Assembly (NCBI GenBank): GCA_949295905.1
Contig: CASFNA010000007.1
Location: forward strand, 174,135 to 238,134
Direction: 5' to 3'
DNA length: 64,000 nucleotides
Origin: an uncultured Prevotellaceae bacterium
Lineage (GTDB): Bacteria; Bacteroidota; Bacteroidia; Bacteroidales; Bacteroidaceae
The translations under genes were made by a program, and so were the position numbers. Shown piece after piece: positions 49,509 to 58,700 of the stretch. The notes beneath the pieces are model-generated. The model was not told the DNA's origin and searched no databases. It worked only from the letters and a program-made list of their open reading frames with translations. Position 1 is the first letter of the stretch, and each line of letters starts with the position of its first letter.

Positions 49509-50840
49509 TCATTTCAACGCTTTAAATCCGCTCATGGCGATGGGCACGGCCAGCACGAACGACAGCATGTCGGCGCACGCCTGGCACATTTCCACGCCCA
49601 GAAGGCCGAGGAAATGGGGCAATATTATTATCAAGGGAATGAAGAAGAGGCCGTTGCGTGATGCGGCGAGGATGTTGGCCTGCCACGGCTTGCGTATGGT
49701 CTGCATCATCATGTTGGTGTACATCACCACCGCGCCAAGCGGCAACGTCACCAGCTGCCACCGCAAAGCCACGCTGCCCACGGCAACTACGGCCGGGTCA
49801 TGGCGGAACACCGCCACTATTTCAGCCGACCAAACGAAGCCCAACACGGCCACACAGACGAGGAACGACGTGCCCAGACGCACGATGAACCAATACCCTT
49901 CACGCACACGCTCATAAAGACGCGCGCCGTAACAGAAGCCGCACAGGGGCTGGAAACCCTGTCCGAGGCCTATCACGGCGGCAAAGACCACGAACGTGAC
50001 GCGCCCCACTATGGACATGCCCGCTATCGCGGCGTCGCCGAAACGGCCCGCCGCCACGTTGAGCATGGCCACGCCTACGCTGGCCATGCCCTGACGGGTG
50101 AACGACGGAGTGCCGCCTGCAAGGATTTCACGGAACAGCGCAGCCCGTGGCGCAAAGTTGCGCAGGTGTATGCGTATGGTGCCGCCCTTATGGGTCATCA
50201 TGAGCAACACGAACATGCTGAACACCTCACCTACGAACGTAGACAGGCCGGCACCGGTAATGCCCATGTCAAACAGGAAAATAAGTATCGGCGAAAGGAA
50301 CACGTTGATGACGGCTCCGGTCAATATGCCGAACATTGCATAGGCGGCGTTTCCCTGAAAACGCATCTGGTTATTGAGGCAAAGCGCACCGCACATGAAC
50401 GGCATCGCCAACAGGATGAAGGCCAGATAACGCTTGGCGTAAGGCAATACCGTAGGCGTGGAGCCGAGCAACAGCACCAGCGGTTCAAGCAAAAACAAGC
50501 CTACCACACAAAGAACAGCACCCGTACACAACGCACTGAAAAAGCCCGTTGATGCCATGCGAGAGGCATTATCGTGACGTTGCGCGCCCAATTCGCGCGA
50601 AATATAGTTGCCGGAGCCTTGTCCGAAGGTGAAGCCTACGGCCTGGATAATCGACATTATAGGGAAAGCCACGCCCACGGCGGCCGTGGCCTGCGTGCTG
50701 ATGCGACCCACGTAGAAAGTAGTAACGATGTTGTACACACTTGTCACGAGCATACTTATAATGGTGGGAACGGCCATTGTAAGTATAACCCTGTGCACGG
50801 GCGCCGACGTAAGGAAAGTAAAATTATCCCTTTTATGCAT
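49509..50840 (-). CDS. MATE family efflux transporter
   Basis: A 443-residue inner-membrane antiporter of the MATE/NorM type with twelve predicted helices. Landmarks are PTIISMLVTSVYNIVTTFYVG near residue 23, the repeat half with GLGQGFQPLCGFCYGARLYERV near 290, and NQMRFQGNAAYAMFGIL near 155. Such pumps export cationic drugs or toxic metabolites in exchange for Na+ or H+. It stands alone, convergent with the small coiled-coil gene. A TACCTTTG box occurs at 50872-50865 on the minus strand but lacks a good upstream element. Confidence 0.93.
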   Translation of the reverse strand: MHKRDNFTFLTSAPVHRVILTMAVPTIISMLVTSVYNIVTTFYVGRISTQATAAVGVAFPIMSIIQAVGFTFGQGSGNYISRELGAQRHDNASRMASTGFFSALCTGAVLCVVGLFLLEPLVLLLGSTPTVLPYAKRYLAFILLAMPFMCGALCLNNQMRFQGNAAYAMFGILTGAVINVFLSPILIFLFDMGITGAGLSTFVGEVFSMFVLLMMTHKGGTIRIHLRNFAPRAALFREILAGGTPSFTRQGMASVGVAMLNVAAGRFGDAAIAGMSIVGRVTFVVFAAVIGLGQGFQPLCGFCYGARLYERVREGYWFIVRLGTSFLVCVAVLGFVWSAEIVAVFRHDPAVVAVGSVALRWQLVTLPLGAVVMYTNMMMQTIRKPWQANILAASRNGLFFIPLIIILPHFLGLLGVEMCQACADMLSFVLAVPIAMSGFKALK

Positions 50841-50872
50841 AAGCCTCGCTTTATCCTATCGCTGCAAAGGTA

Positions 50873-51189
50873 CTAAAAATACTCGAGTTAAGATAACGGC
50901 CAGGCCAATATATACAAAGAAAGGACTACCAAAGAAGTCCCTATCCAGACAAACCGGGCTCAACTTATCTTCATTTTCTTAAAGCTGAATCCGTTTTTAC
51001 TTACTACATGAGCACATTTGTGAGATGGATAACACAGCTATGGTAACACAAAACCCGTCCAAAAGGGGCTTTTTACGTCCAAGAGTGTCGCTTTTTCTCG
51101 TTTTTTTGATGGTGTCACACCTTATATACTGCCTCAAAAAAGAACGCAACTTATTGAATGCCAGCAGTATTGTACGAACTTAAAAGAAA
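50873..51189. other. Intergenic stretch between MATE and tRNA-Lys genes
   Basis: About 320 bp, AT-rich. No gene or repeat recognised. Confidence 0.4.
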
Positions 51190-51211
51190 AGGTCTTCATC
51201 ACTGAAGACCT
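51190..51211 (-). terminator. Terminator of tRNA-Lys
   Basis: AGGTCTTCA (51190-51198), 4-nt loop and TGAAGACCT (51203-51211) form a 9-bp stem; on the minus strand it is followed by TTTTC. It lies a few bases beyond the tRNA CCA end. Confidence 0.85.
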
Positions 51212-51216
51212 CTCTT

Positions 51217-51292
51217 TGGTGATCCGTTTGGGGCTCGAACCCAAGACCCCAACATTAAAAGTGTTGTGCTCTACCAGCTGAGCTAACGGATC
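51217..51292 (-). tRNA. tRNA-Lys (anticodon TTT)
   Basis: On the minus strand the sequence starts GATCCGTTAGCTCAGCTGG and ends GGATCACCA. The acceptor stem is GATCCGT/ACGGATC, the D arm GCTC...GAGC, the anticodon arm CAACA-CTTTTAA-TGTTG with anticodon TTT, and the T arm contains GGTTCGAGCC. The 3' CCA is encoded. A promoter and a terminator frame it, so it is a single-gene unit. Confidence 0.97.
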
Positions 51293-51325
51293 TCCACATG
51301 CCTTACTTGTCTTGTAAAGCGTGTG

Positions 51326-51357
51326 CAAAGGTACGCTTTTTCTCCGATACAGCCAAA
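51326..51357 (-). promoter_or_regulatory. Promoter of tRNA-Lys
   Basis: On the minus strand TTTG (51357-51354) and TACCTTTG (51333-51326), 20 bp apart, lie 34 bp before the tRNA. The upstream element reaches the last base of the preceding gene's stop region. Confidence 0.8.
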
Positions 51358-52530
51358 TTATTCGTCTGTTTTTTCACTTTCGGAGTTGTTTTCTTGCATA
51401 ACTCCGCCATCTGCTGCGGTTTCAGAGGGGCTGTCCGGGACGCGAGGGACGGCATTGCCGACATCTTCCTTGGTAATGTAACGCTGGTAGTAGGCGATGA
51501 TGAGTGTTGTCAGCGGCAGCGCGACGATAAGCCCGATGAAGCCGAGCAGCGCGCCCCACACAGACAGGGACAAGAGGATTACCGCCGGATTGAGGCTCAT
51601 TGCCTTGCCCATGATTTTCGGGGTGAGCACCATGTCGGTAATGGCCTGCACCACGATGAACACGGCTGTGGCCGAGGCGAAGATTATCCAGAAGTTCTGC
51701 CCCGTGTCGGCGGCCTTAAGCAGCGAGAGGAAGAGCATCGGGATGAAGGCCAGTCCGTGCACGTAGGGTATGAGGCTGAGTATGCCCACAAGTATGCCGA
51801 GGCCTATGGCCATGGGGAAGTCGATGATGGTGAAGCCGATGCAGAACAGCACTCCTATGCACAGTGCCACGAGACTTTGGCCGCGTATGTAGTTGTTCAT
51901 CTCGCGCTCCACGTCGCCGATAAGCTCGCGCCAGAACGGGCGGCTCTTCTTCGGGAAGATTTTTATGAAGCCGGAGGCCAGCTTCTCGTAGTCGAGCAGG
52001 ATGAAGAAGAGGTAGAGCAGGGTGATGAGCGACGCGACGACGCTTATTATGACGCTGGCCGTCTGCCCGATTACGGAGAACACTTTTGGCATGGCGCCGC
52101 GCACGGCCTCGGCCACGTCTTTCTGCTGGAAGAAGTCCTTGATGCCGGCTTTGTTTTCCTCTATCCATTGTTGTATGGCCACGGGGAAGTTGGCTATGTG
52201 CGTCTTCTCGTGGAGATAGCCGGACAGGATGTCGCCGAACTTGTCGAACTGCGCTATCATCGGCGGTATTATGAGGTAGAACACGCCGCCGATGACGGCT
52301 ACGAGGAACACGAGCGAGACGATGATTGACAACACGCGGGTAGGCACGTGCAGCCTGTACTGCACGAACTTGACCACCGGGTATATCAGATAGGCCAGCA
52401 GCCAGGCCACGAAGAACGGCAGGAGCACGCTGCCAAGATAGTTAACCAGCAACAATACCACCACTACCACCAAGGCGGTGAGCGCCCAACGGATGAACTT
52501 GTCGAATGTTATTTTCTCCTCGATTATCAT
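51358..52530 (-). CDS. AI-2E family (PerM/YdiK-like) transporter
   Basis: A 390-residue inner-membrane protein of the AI-2E transporter superfamily. Hydrophobic helices at about residues 15-60 (ALTALVVVVVLLLVNYLGSVLLPFF) and 70-95, a helical extracytoplasmic region, and the conserved C-terminal block with QSLVALCIGVLFCIGFTII, GILVGILSLIPYVHGLAFIP, and LTPKIMGKAMSLNPAVILLSL. Members include Na+/H+ antiporters and the AI-2 exporter TqsA; the substrate here cannot be assigned. I use the ATG at 52530 (MIIEEKITFDKF); an ATG 33 codons upstream lies in repeat sequence. The C-terminal 40 residues are acidic and probably disordered. Confidence 0.9.
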   Translation of the reverse strand: MIIEEKITFDKFIRWALTALVVVVVLLLVNYLGSVLLPFFVAWLLAYLIYPVVKFVQYRLHVPTRVLSIIVSLVFLVAVIGGVFYLIIPPMIAQFDKFGDILSGYLHEKTHIANFPVAIQQWIEENKAGIKDFFQQKDVAEAVRGAMPKVFSVIGQTASVIISVVASLITLLYLFFILLDYEKLASGFIKIFPKKSRPFWRELIGDVEREMNNYIRGQSLVALCIGVLFCIGFTIIDFPMAIGLGILVGILSLIPYVHGLAFIPMLFLSLLKAADTGQNFWIIFASATAVFIVVQAITDMVLTPKIMGKAMSLNPAVILLSLSVWGALLGFIGLIVALPLTTLIIAYYQRYITKEDVGNAVPRVPDSPSETAADGGVMQENNSESEKTDE

Positions 52531-52544
52531 TACGTATATATTTT

Positions 52545-52672
52545 TTACAGCCCCTCCAAGCCTCCCCAAGGGGAGGCTTTTGAAGGAATTGGTTATTTTT
52601 TGCCGTGGAAAACATATTAAGTCATCCATCGAAGCAAGCCTAAGCCTCCCCTTGGGGAGGTTTGAAGTGGCT
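52545..52672. repeat. Paired CCTCCCC/GGGGAGG palindromes
   Basis: AAGCCTCCCCAAGGGGAGGCTT (in two parts around 52558-52579) is a perfect palindrome, and a second, AGCCTCCCCTTGGGGAGG, lies around 52642-52660. They resemble the GC-rich hairpin after pyrH at 13396-13414. They are upstream of the AI-2E gene. Confidence 0.7.
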
Positions 52673-52719
52673 GCTTCCTGTATCTACTTAATTATCAACG
52701 TTATTACCAACAGCCTTGC

Positions 52720-52800
52720 AAAAGGCCGTCTTTTGGCCGGCAAAAGGTGGCCTTTTAGAATGTGAAAGACCGTCTTTTACAGCGCGAAAGGCCGCATTTC
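52720..52800. repeat. Four-unit 22-bp phased palindrome element, copy 10
   Basis: Units start at 52720, 52742, 52764 and 52786: AAAAGGCCGTCTTTT, AAAAGGTGGCCTTTT, GAAAGACCGTCTTTT and GAAAGGCCGCATTTC, with linkers GGCCGGC, AGAATGT and ACAGCGC. It lies between tdk and the AI-2E gene, 34 bp beyond the tdk stop. Confidence 0.92.
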
Positions 52801-52833
52801 GCAGAACAGGCGGCATGCAACGGCGCATCAGCT

Positions 52834-53424
52834 TCAGGCCTTCGCCCTCTCCTCCTCCACCGCCTTGCGGTAGCATTCGCGGCAAAGCGGCTCGTATTCG
52901 CTCTGCTCGCCGAGCATCACGCGCTTGTCGTTAGCCACGAGACGGTGGCTGACGTAAGCCAGCGCACCGCATCTTACACAGATGGCGTGCACCTTCGTCA
53001 CCTCGTCGGCTATGGCGCAGAGCGCCGGTATGGGGCCGAACGGCACGCCGCGGAAGTCCATGTCGAGCCCCGCCACGATGACGCGTACACCCCGGTTGGC
53101 AAGTTCGTTGCACACGGAGACCAGCCCCTCGTCGAAGAACTGCGCCTCGTCAATGCCCACCACTTCTATATCCGACGACAGAAGCAGGATTGACGACGAC
53201 GTCTCGACCGGTGTGCTGGGTATGGAGTGGCGGTCGTGGCTCACCACCTCGACGTCAGAATAGCGCGTGTCCATGGCCGGTTTGAAGATTTCAACCTTCT
53301 GCCTTGCAAACTCGGCGCGCTTCAGCCGCCTTATAAGCTCCTCCGTCTTGCCCGAAAACATCGAGCCGCACACTACTTCAATCCTTCCCGGGCGGTGTGC
53401 CTCGCCTGACATATTGTTGACCAT
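52834..53424 (-). CDS. tdk: Thymidine kinase (type II)
   Basis: Phosphorylates thymidine to dTMP in nucleotide salvage. The protein of about 196 residues has Walker [16 protein letters not shown], the [11 protein letters not shown] Walker B-like motif, [13 protein letters not shown] (the lasso-side motif) and a structural zinc site with CVRCGA and CREC. The promoter is so close that the start is uncertain: ATG at 53424 would give a nearly leaderless message, ATG at 53412 ([13 protein letters not shown]) a leader of about 14 nt. The kinase domain is complete with either. Confidence 0.93.
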   Translation of the reverse strand: MVNNMSGEAHRPGRIEVVCGSMFSGKTEELIRRLKRAEFARQKVEIFKPAMDTRYSDVEVVSHDRHSIPSTPVETSSSILLLSSDIEVVGIDEAQFFDEGLVSVCNELANRGVRVIVAGLDMDFRGVPFGPIPALCAIADEVTKVHAICVRCGALAYVSHRLVANDKRVMLGEQSEYEPLCRECYRKAVEEERAKA

Positions 53425-53431
53425 TTCAGCG

Positions 53432-53463
53432 CAAAAGTACAAAGACGTTTTAAAAATTGCAAA
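53432..53463 (-). promoter_or_regulatory. Promoter of tdk
   Basis: On the minus strand TTTG (53463-53460) and TACTTTTG (53439-53432), 20 bp apart. Divergent from the rsmI promoter. Confidence 0.78.
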
Positions 53464-53478
53464 GAAATACGCCGTTTT

Positions 53479-53509
53479 TTTGCCGTAGTGTATTAATTAC
53501 CTATATTTG
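53479..53509 (+). promoter_or_regulatory. Promoter of rsmI
   Basis: TTTG (53479-53482) and TATATTTG (53502-53509), 19 bp apart. The ATG of rsmI at 53518 is only 9 bp beyond, so the message should be almost leaderless. Confidence 0.78.
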
Positions 53510-53517
53510 CATTGATT

Positions 53518-54216
53518 ATGGGCTTGTTATACGTTGTACCCACACCAGTGGGCAATCTGGAGGACATGACGCTACGCGCCGTGCGCATACTGCGCGAAGC
53601 CGACCTCATACTGGCTGAAGACACGCGGACGTCGGGTGTCTTGTTGAAGCATTTTGACATAAAGAACCAGCTGATGTCACACCACAAGTTCAACGAACAC
53701 GGCACGTCGGCCGCCATAGTAGAACGCCTCAAGGCCGGCGCCACGGTAGCCCTAATCAGCGATGCCGGCACGCCGGGCATAAGCGACCCCGGCTTCTTCC
53801 TCGTGCGCGAAGCTGTAAACGCAGGCGTAGAGGTACAGTGCCTGCCGGGGGCTACGGCGTTCGTACCCGCCCTGGTATCGTCAGGACTGCCGTGCGACAG
53901 GTTCTGCTTCGAAGGCTTCCTGCCACAGAAAAAAGGCCGCGCCACACGCCTCGAAGCACTGAAGGACGAGCCGCGCACCATGATATTCTACGAATCGCCA
54001 TACCGCGTGCTCAAGACATTGCAGCAACTGGCCGAACACTTCGGCGGCGACCGCCGCGCAAGCGCCTGCCGCGAGATATCCAAGGTGCATGAAGAGAGCG
54101 TGCGCGGAACGCTCGACGAAGTGCTCGCACACTTCAAGGAAACCGAGCCGCGAGGCGAGTTTGTCATCGTAGTAGAAGGCAAAAGCCGCACGTCAGGCAA
54201 ACAGGCCGACAAATAA
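53518..54216 (+). CDS. rsmI: 16S rRNA (cytidine-2'-O)-methyltransferase RsmI
   Basis: A SAM-dependent methyltransferase that modifies C1402 of 16S rRNA at the ribose 2'-O position. The 232-residue protein starts MGLLYVVPTPVGNLEDMTLR, followed by DLILAEDTRTSGVLLKHF, ALISDAGTPGISDPGFFLVR and VQCLPGATAFVPALVSSGLP, the tetrapyrrole-methylase-fold signatures of RsmI. It lacks the longer C-terminal domain of E. coli RsmI. Because the N-terminal GLLYVVPTP strand is essential, the ATG at 53518 must be the start, although it leaves hardly any 5' leader. Confidence 0.96.
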   Translation: MGLLYVVPTPVGNLEDMTLRAVRILREADLILAEDTRTSGVLLKHFDIKNQLMSHHKFNEHGTSAAIVERLKAGATVALISDAGTPGISDPGFFLVREAVNAGVEVQCLPGATAFVPALVSSGLPCDRFCFEGFLPQKKGRATRLEALKDEPRTMIFYESPYRVLKTLQQLAEHFGGDRRASACREISKVHEESVRGTLDEVLAHFKETEPRGEFVIVVEGKSRTSGKQADK

Positions 54217-54278
54217 GCGGCAAAAAGACACAACACTTGTGAACCTTAAAAAAACAACAACATCAATAAAACAAGAAT

Positions 54279-55127
54279 ATGAAAAAGGTATTATTTTTTG
54301 CAGTATGCCTGTTGACACTGGCATCATGCAACAACGGGAAGTCTCCTTCTGGCCTGACCGAAGGAAGCCAAAGCGACTCTTTGCAGAAAGTGATAGAACA
54401 GAAGGACAACGAAATCAACGACATGATGGGCATCCTCAACGACGTGGAGGAGGGCTTCCGCCTAATAAACGAAGCCGAAAACCGCGTCAGCGTAGCCAAG
54501 AACGGCGAAGGGGCGAGCCGCAAGCAGCAAATCCGCGAGAACATGCAGTTCATACAGCAGCGCATGGCCGAGAACCGTGAACTTATAGCAAAGCTGCGCA
54601 ACCAGGTAAAGAACGGCAGCATAAAGAGCGAGCAGCTGCAAAAAACCATCGAGAACCTGACAAAACAACTGGAAGAGAAAGACAACCAGATAAAAGACCT
54701 CCGCGCCCAGCTGGAAGCCAAGGACATACACATAGAGGAGTTGCAGAACACCACAACAACGCTCACAAAGAACGTGAACACCCTGCAAGAGGACAACGCC
54801 AAGAAGGCAAACACCATCAACACGCAGGACAAGCAACTCAACACGGCGTGGTATGTGTTCGGCACAAAGAAGGAACTCAAGGAACAAAAAATCCTCGTAG
54901 GAGGCAAAGTCCTTCAGGACAACTTCAACAAAAACTACTTCACCAAGGTTGACATACGCTCGCTGAAGGCACTGAAACTGTACTCCAAGTCGGCCAAACT
55001 GCTAACCATGCACCCCTCAAGCAGCTACCGCCTGGAACGCGACGCACAGGACCAGTACGTGCTCAACATCACAAATCCGCAAATGTTCTGGAGTACGAGC
55101 AAATACCTCGTAATACAGGTGAAATAA
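54279..55127 (+). CDS. Coiled-coil lipoprotein
   Basis: A 282-residue lipoprotein (MKKVLFFAVCLLTLASC, lipobox LASC). After a short linker a long coiled coil runs from about residue 35 to 190 (for example LQKTIENLTKQLEEKDNQIK), then a compact beta-rich C-terminal part with AWYVFGTKKELKEQKIL and NITNPQMFWSTSKYLVIQV. Similar proteins are common in Bacteroidales and some are annotated as adhesins, but I see no direct evidence for binding. It is followed by a strong terminator. The spacing of 62 bp after rsmI allows co-transcription. Confidence 0.88.
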   Translation: MKKVLFFAVCLLTLASCNNGKSPSGLTEGSQSDSLQKVIEQKDNEINDMMGILNDVEEGFRLINEAENRVSVAKNGEGASRKQQIRENMQFIQQRMAENRELIAKLRNQVKNGSIKSEQLQKTIENLTKQLEEKDNQIKDLRAQLEAKDIHIEELQNTTTTLTKNVNTLQEDNAKKANTINTQDKQLNTAWYVFGTKKELKEQKILVGGKVLQDNFNKNYFTKVDIRSLKALKLYSKSAKLLTMHPSSSYRLERDAQDQYVLNITNPQMFWSTSKYLVIQVK

Positions 55128-55174
55128 CATGAACCGGCCGACGTGCGCATGCCAAGCCGCGCGTTGCAAAGTAT

Positions 55175-55224
55175 AAAACGACAGTCCCCGGAAGCCTGCA
55201 TTTGCTTCCGGGGACTGTCGTTTT
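55175..55224 (+). terminator. Terminator of coiled-coil lipoprotein gene
   Basis: Arms 55175-55195 and 55204-55224 form a perfect 21-bp stem (core CAGTCCCCGGAAGC) with an 8-nt loop and T-rich end. It can also serve the convergent trxA, which stops at 55242. Confidence 0.9.
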
Positions 55225-55241
55225 TACATCTGCCACCACTA

Positions 55242-55556
55242 TTACAGCAGTGCGTCGAACTTCTTTTGCAGGTTGGCCTTCGTTGTAGCTCCCACAAACT
55301 TGTCAACCACCTCGCCGTTCTTGAAGAACAAGATGGTAGGAATGTTGCGGATGCCGTACTCCATTGCGATGTCGTCGTTCTCCTCTACATCGCATTTGCC
55401 CACAACGAGCTTGCCTTCATACTCGCCAGCCAGCTCTTCTATTATCGGAGCGATGGCCTTGCACGGGCCGCACCATGTGGCCCAGAAGTCAACAACCAAC
55501 GGTTTGTCACCGTTTTTCAAGCTCTCAAAGTTCTCTGTCGTGATTTTTACTTCCAT
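55242..55556 (-). CDS. trxA: Thioredoxin
   Basis: A 104-residue cytosolic disulfide reductase with the active site WATWCGPCKAIAP near residue 29, VVGKCDVEENDDIAMEYGI, and IPTILFFKNGEVVDKFVGA with the cis-proline. It is standard in length and lacks a signal peptide. dnaE lies upstream on the same strand, separated by an AT-rich inverted repeat. Confidence 0.97.
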   Translation of the reverse strand: MEVKITTENFESLKNGDKPLVVDFWATWCGPCKAIAPIIEELAGEYEGKLVVGKCDVEENDDIAMEYGIRNIPTILFFKNGEVVDKFVGATTKANLQKKFDALL

Positions 55557-55619
55557 TGTTTCTGTTTTTTATGTTAATAAAATATTTTCCCACATAATCT
55601 GGACAGCAAACAGCGTGCC

Positions 55620-55723
55620 AATAATCAATTCATAATTCATAATGCACAATTCATAATCGGGGCATACGCCACACACCATCCGGCAAGCAATTATGAATTA
55701 TGCATTGTGCATTATGAATTAAT
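55620..55723. repeat. AT-rich inverted repeat between dnaE and trxA
   Basis: AATTCATAATTCATAATGC-type words at 55625-55655 face ATTATGAATTATGCATTGTG-type words at 55691-55720. These are the same words as upstream of mreB (38252-38449). The right arm reaches the dnaE stop codon. Confidence 0.8.
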
Positions 55724-58700
55724 TTATCTTGTACCCCAGTGCCTCATTGTCCTTTATAAACGTTATCAGCTCGCGGCATATGTCAACCTTGCCTACCTTG
55801 CTATACAGGGTGAAAGGCCGGTTTGACGCGCCGTCGTGCACGGAAAAGTATAGCTGCGTGTTTCCAGGGCAGTCCTTTATCACCGAGACAAGGTCTGACA
55901 CGGTGGTGTCGTCAATCTTGCCTGCGTCAACGGTAATCGTCAGCCGCTCTATCTGCATGTCCTTGACGGTTTGCAGATACTGTATGTCGGTGACGCGCAT
56001 CTCCATCATGTCGCTGCCGCGGAAACGCTGCACAAACTGCGCCTTGACAAGGACGGTGCAGCCCTCGATGAGCATACCCTTCCACTTGCCCCACTCTTCG
56101 CCGAAGAAAGCCAACTCGCCGGAGCCTTCAAAGTCTTCGATTGTGACAAAGCCGCACGGCTTACCGGTCTTCGTGAACTTGCTGCGCACCATGGTGACGA
56201 TGCCTCCCAAGAGCACTTCCTGCTTCTTCTGAAGCTCTATCTTGTCGGCAAGCTCGGCACAATGCGTGTTGCACAGGTTGTTGAGTATCACCTCATAGTC
56301 GTCCAACGGATGAGCGGAGAGGTAGATGCCGACAAGGTCGCGCTCGCGGTTGAGCTTCTCTATTGTGCTCCAAGGCTCTCCCTCGGGTATCGGCGGAGTG
56401 GCTATGTCAACGTCGTCGATGCCTCCGAAGAGGGAATTTTGCGCCGCGTTCTTCTCCTGCTGGTACAGCTGTCCGTAACGTATGAGCGTGTCAAGGAACA
56501 CGTCTCCCTTCGCATTACGGCCGAAATAGTCCTCACGCCTGATTTTGAAGCTGTCGAAACCGCCGCTGAGAGCCAGGCTCTCAAAGCACTTGCGGTTGCA
56601 GGCGGCAAGATTGACACGCTGCGCCAAGTCGAACACGTCTTTGTAAGGGCCGTTCTTCTCGCGCTCTTCTATTATGGCTTCGGCGGCGGCCGTGCCCATG
56701 CCTTTGATGGCGGCGAGGCCGAAACGTATGGCCCCCTGCTTGTTGACGCTGAACTTCTGGCGGCTCTCGTTTACATCGGGGCCGAGCGTCTTTATGCCCA
56801 TGGCCTTGCATTCGTCCATGAGCTTGGTTATTTCAGTTATGTTGGTGACGTTGCGGCTCATGTTGGCGGCCATGTATTCGGCCGGATAATGCGCCTTGAG
56901 GTAAGCCGTCTGGTAGGCCACCCACGAGTAGCACGTAGCGTGGCTCTTGTTGAACGCGTAGCTGGCAAACTTCTTCCAGTCCTCCCATATTTTATGCAGC
57001 ACCTCGTGCTTGTAGCCGTTCTTCTCGCCGCCCTCGTAGAAAAGGCCCTCCAGGTGGTTCATCTTCTCGATTTGCTTCTTGCCCATGGCCTTGCGCAGGG
57101 TGTCGCTCTGGCCGCGCGTAAAGCCTGCCAGCTGGCGGCTGAGGAGCATGACCTGCTCCTGGTAGACGGTTATTCCGTAAGTGTCCTTGAGGTATTTCTC
57201 CATGCAAGGAATGTCATACGTTATTTTCGACGGGTCGCGCTTGCGCTCGATGAACTGCGGAATGTAGTCCATAGGACCCGGGCGGTAGAGGGCGTTCATG
57301 GCTATAAGGTCCTCGAAGACGGTAGGATGCAGCTCGCGGAGGTACTTCTGCATGCCGGCGGACTCAAACTGGAACGTGCCAATCGTGCGGCCTTCGCTGT
57401 ACAGTTTATATGTATCCGGGTCGTCAATCGGTATGGTGTCAAGGTCGATTACCTTGCCCGTAGTAAGGCGGATGTTCTCCACAGCCTCTTTAAGTATGGA
57501 CAAAGTCTTCAGCCCTAGGAAGTCCATCTTGATTAGTCCGGTCTCCTCGATGACGCTGCCTTCATACTGCGTGCAGAGCAGCTTGTGGCCTGTCTCCTTG
57601 TCGTCGGCGGTGGAAACTGGCACCCAGTCGCTTATAGGGTCGCGGCAGATGATGGTGCCGCAGGCGTGTATGCCGGTGTTCCTGACGTTGCCCTCAAGCA
57701 TCTTGGCGTACTCTATGGTCTCGTGCAGGCGCGGGTCGGGCGAAGCCTCGGCCTCGCGCAGCTCCGGCACGCACTTGATAGCGTTCGTAAGGTTCATCTT
57801 AAGGCCGTCGGGCAGGCGGTCGGGGATGGCCTTGCAGAGGCGGTTCGACTCCTCGAGGGGCAGCTTCTCCACGCGCGCCACGTCCTTGATGGCCAGCTTT
57901 GTGGCCATTGTGCCGTATGTTATGATGTGCGCCACCTTGTCGGCGCCGTACTTCTCGGTAACCCAGTCGAGCACCTTTCCGCGCCCGTCGTCGTCGAAGT
58001 CGGTATCGATATCGGGCAGCGAGATACGGTCGGGGTTGAGAAAACGCTCGAACAGCAGGTCGTACTTTATCGGGTCGATTTTCGTTATGCCGAGACAATA
58101 AGCCACGACAGAGCCTGCCGCGCTGCCACGTCCGGGGCCTACCATCACCCCGAGCTGGTCGCGCGCGGAGTTGATGAAGTCTTGCACTATGAGGAAGTAG
58201 CCCGGGAAACCCATTGTCTTCATGATGTAAAGCTCGAAGTTGACGCGCTCCTTTACCTCGTCTGACAGTGGGTCGCCATACAGTTTCTTGGCTCCTTCGT
58301 AGGCGAGCTTTGCCAGATAGTCGGCCTCGAACTTTATACGGTAGATTTTGTCGTAGCCTCCGAGCTTCTTGATTTTCTTCTCCCCTTCCTCGCGCGAGAG
58401 CACAACGTTGCCGTTCTCGTCCTGCGTGAACTCGTCATACAGCTGCTCCTCGGTGAACTTGCGGCGGTATTCCTCCTCCGTGCCAAACTCCTCCGGGATG
58501 GGGAAAAACGGCATGATGGGGGCGTGGTCGATGCTGTACGTCTCAACCTTGTCGAGCACTTCGCACGTATTCGCCAACGCCTCGGGCACGTCGGCGAACA
58601 CCTCGTTCATCTCCTCGCGTGTCTTGAACCACTCCTGCTTGGAGTAAAGCATGCGGTTGGGGTCGTCCAAATCCTTGTTGGTTGACAGGCACAGGAGGCG

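Noticed and set aside
55971-57518. Long open frame (515 codons) on the plus strand
   Set aside because: It is exactly antisense to dnaE; composition and lack of domains show it is a shadow of the GC-rich coding strand.
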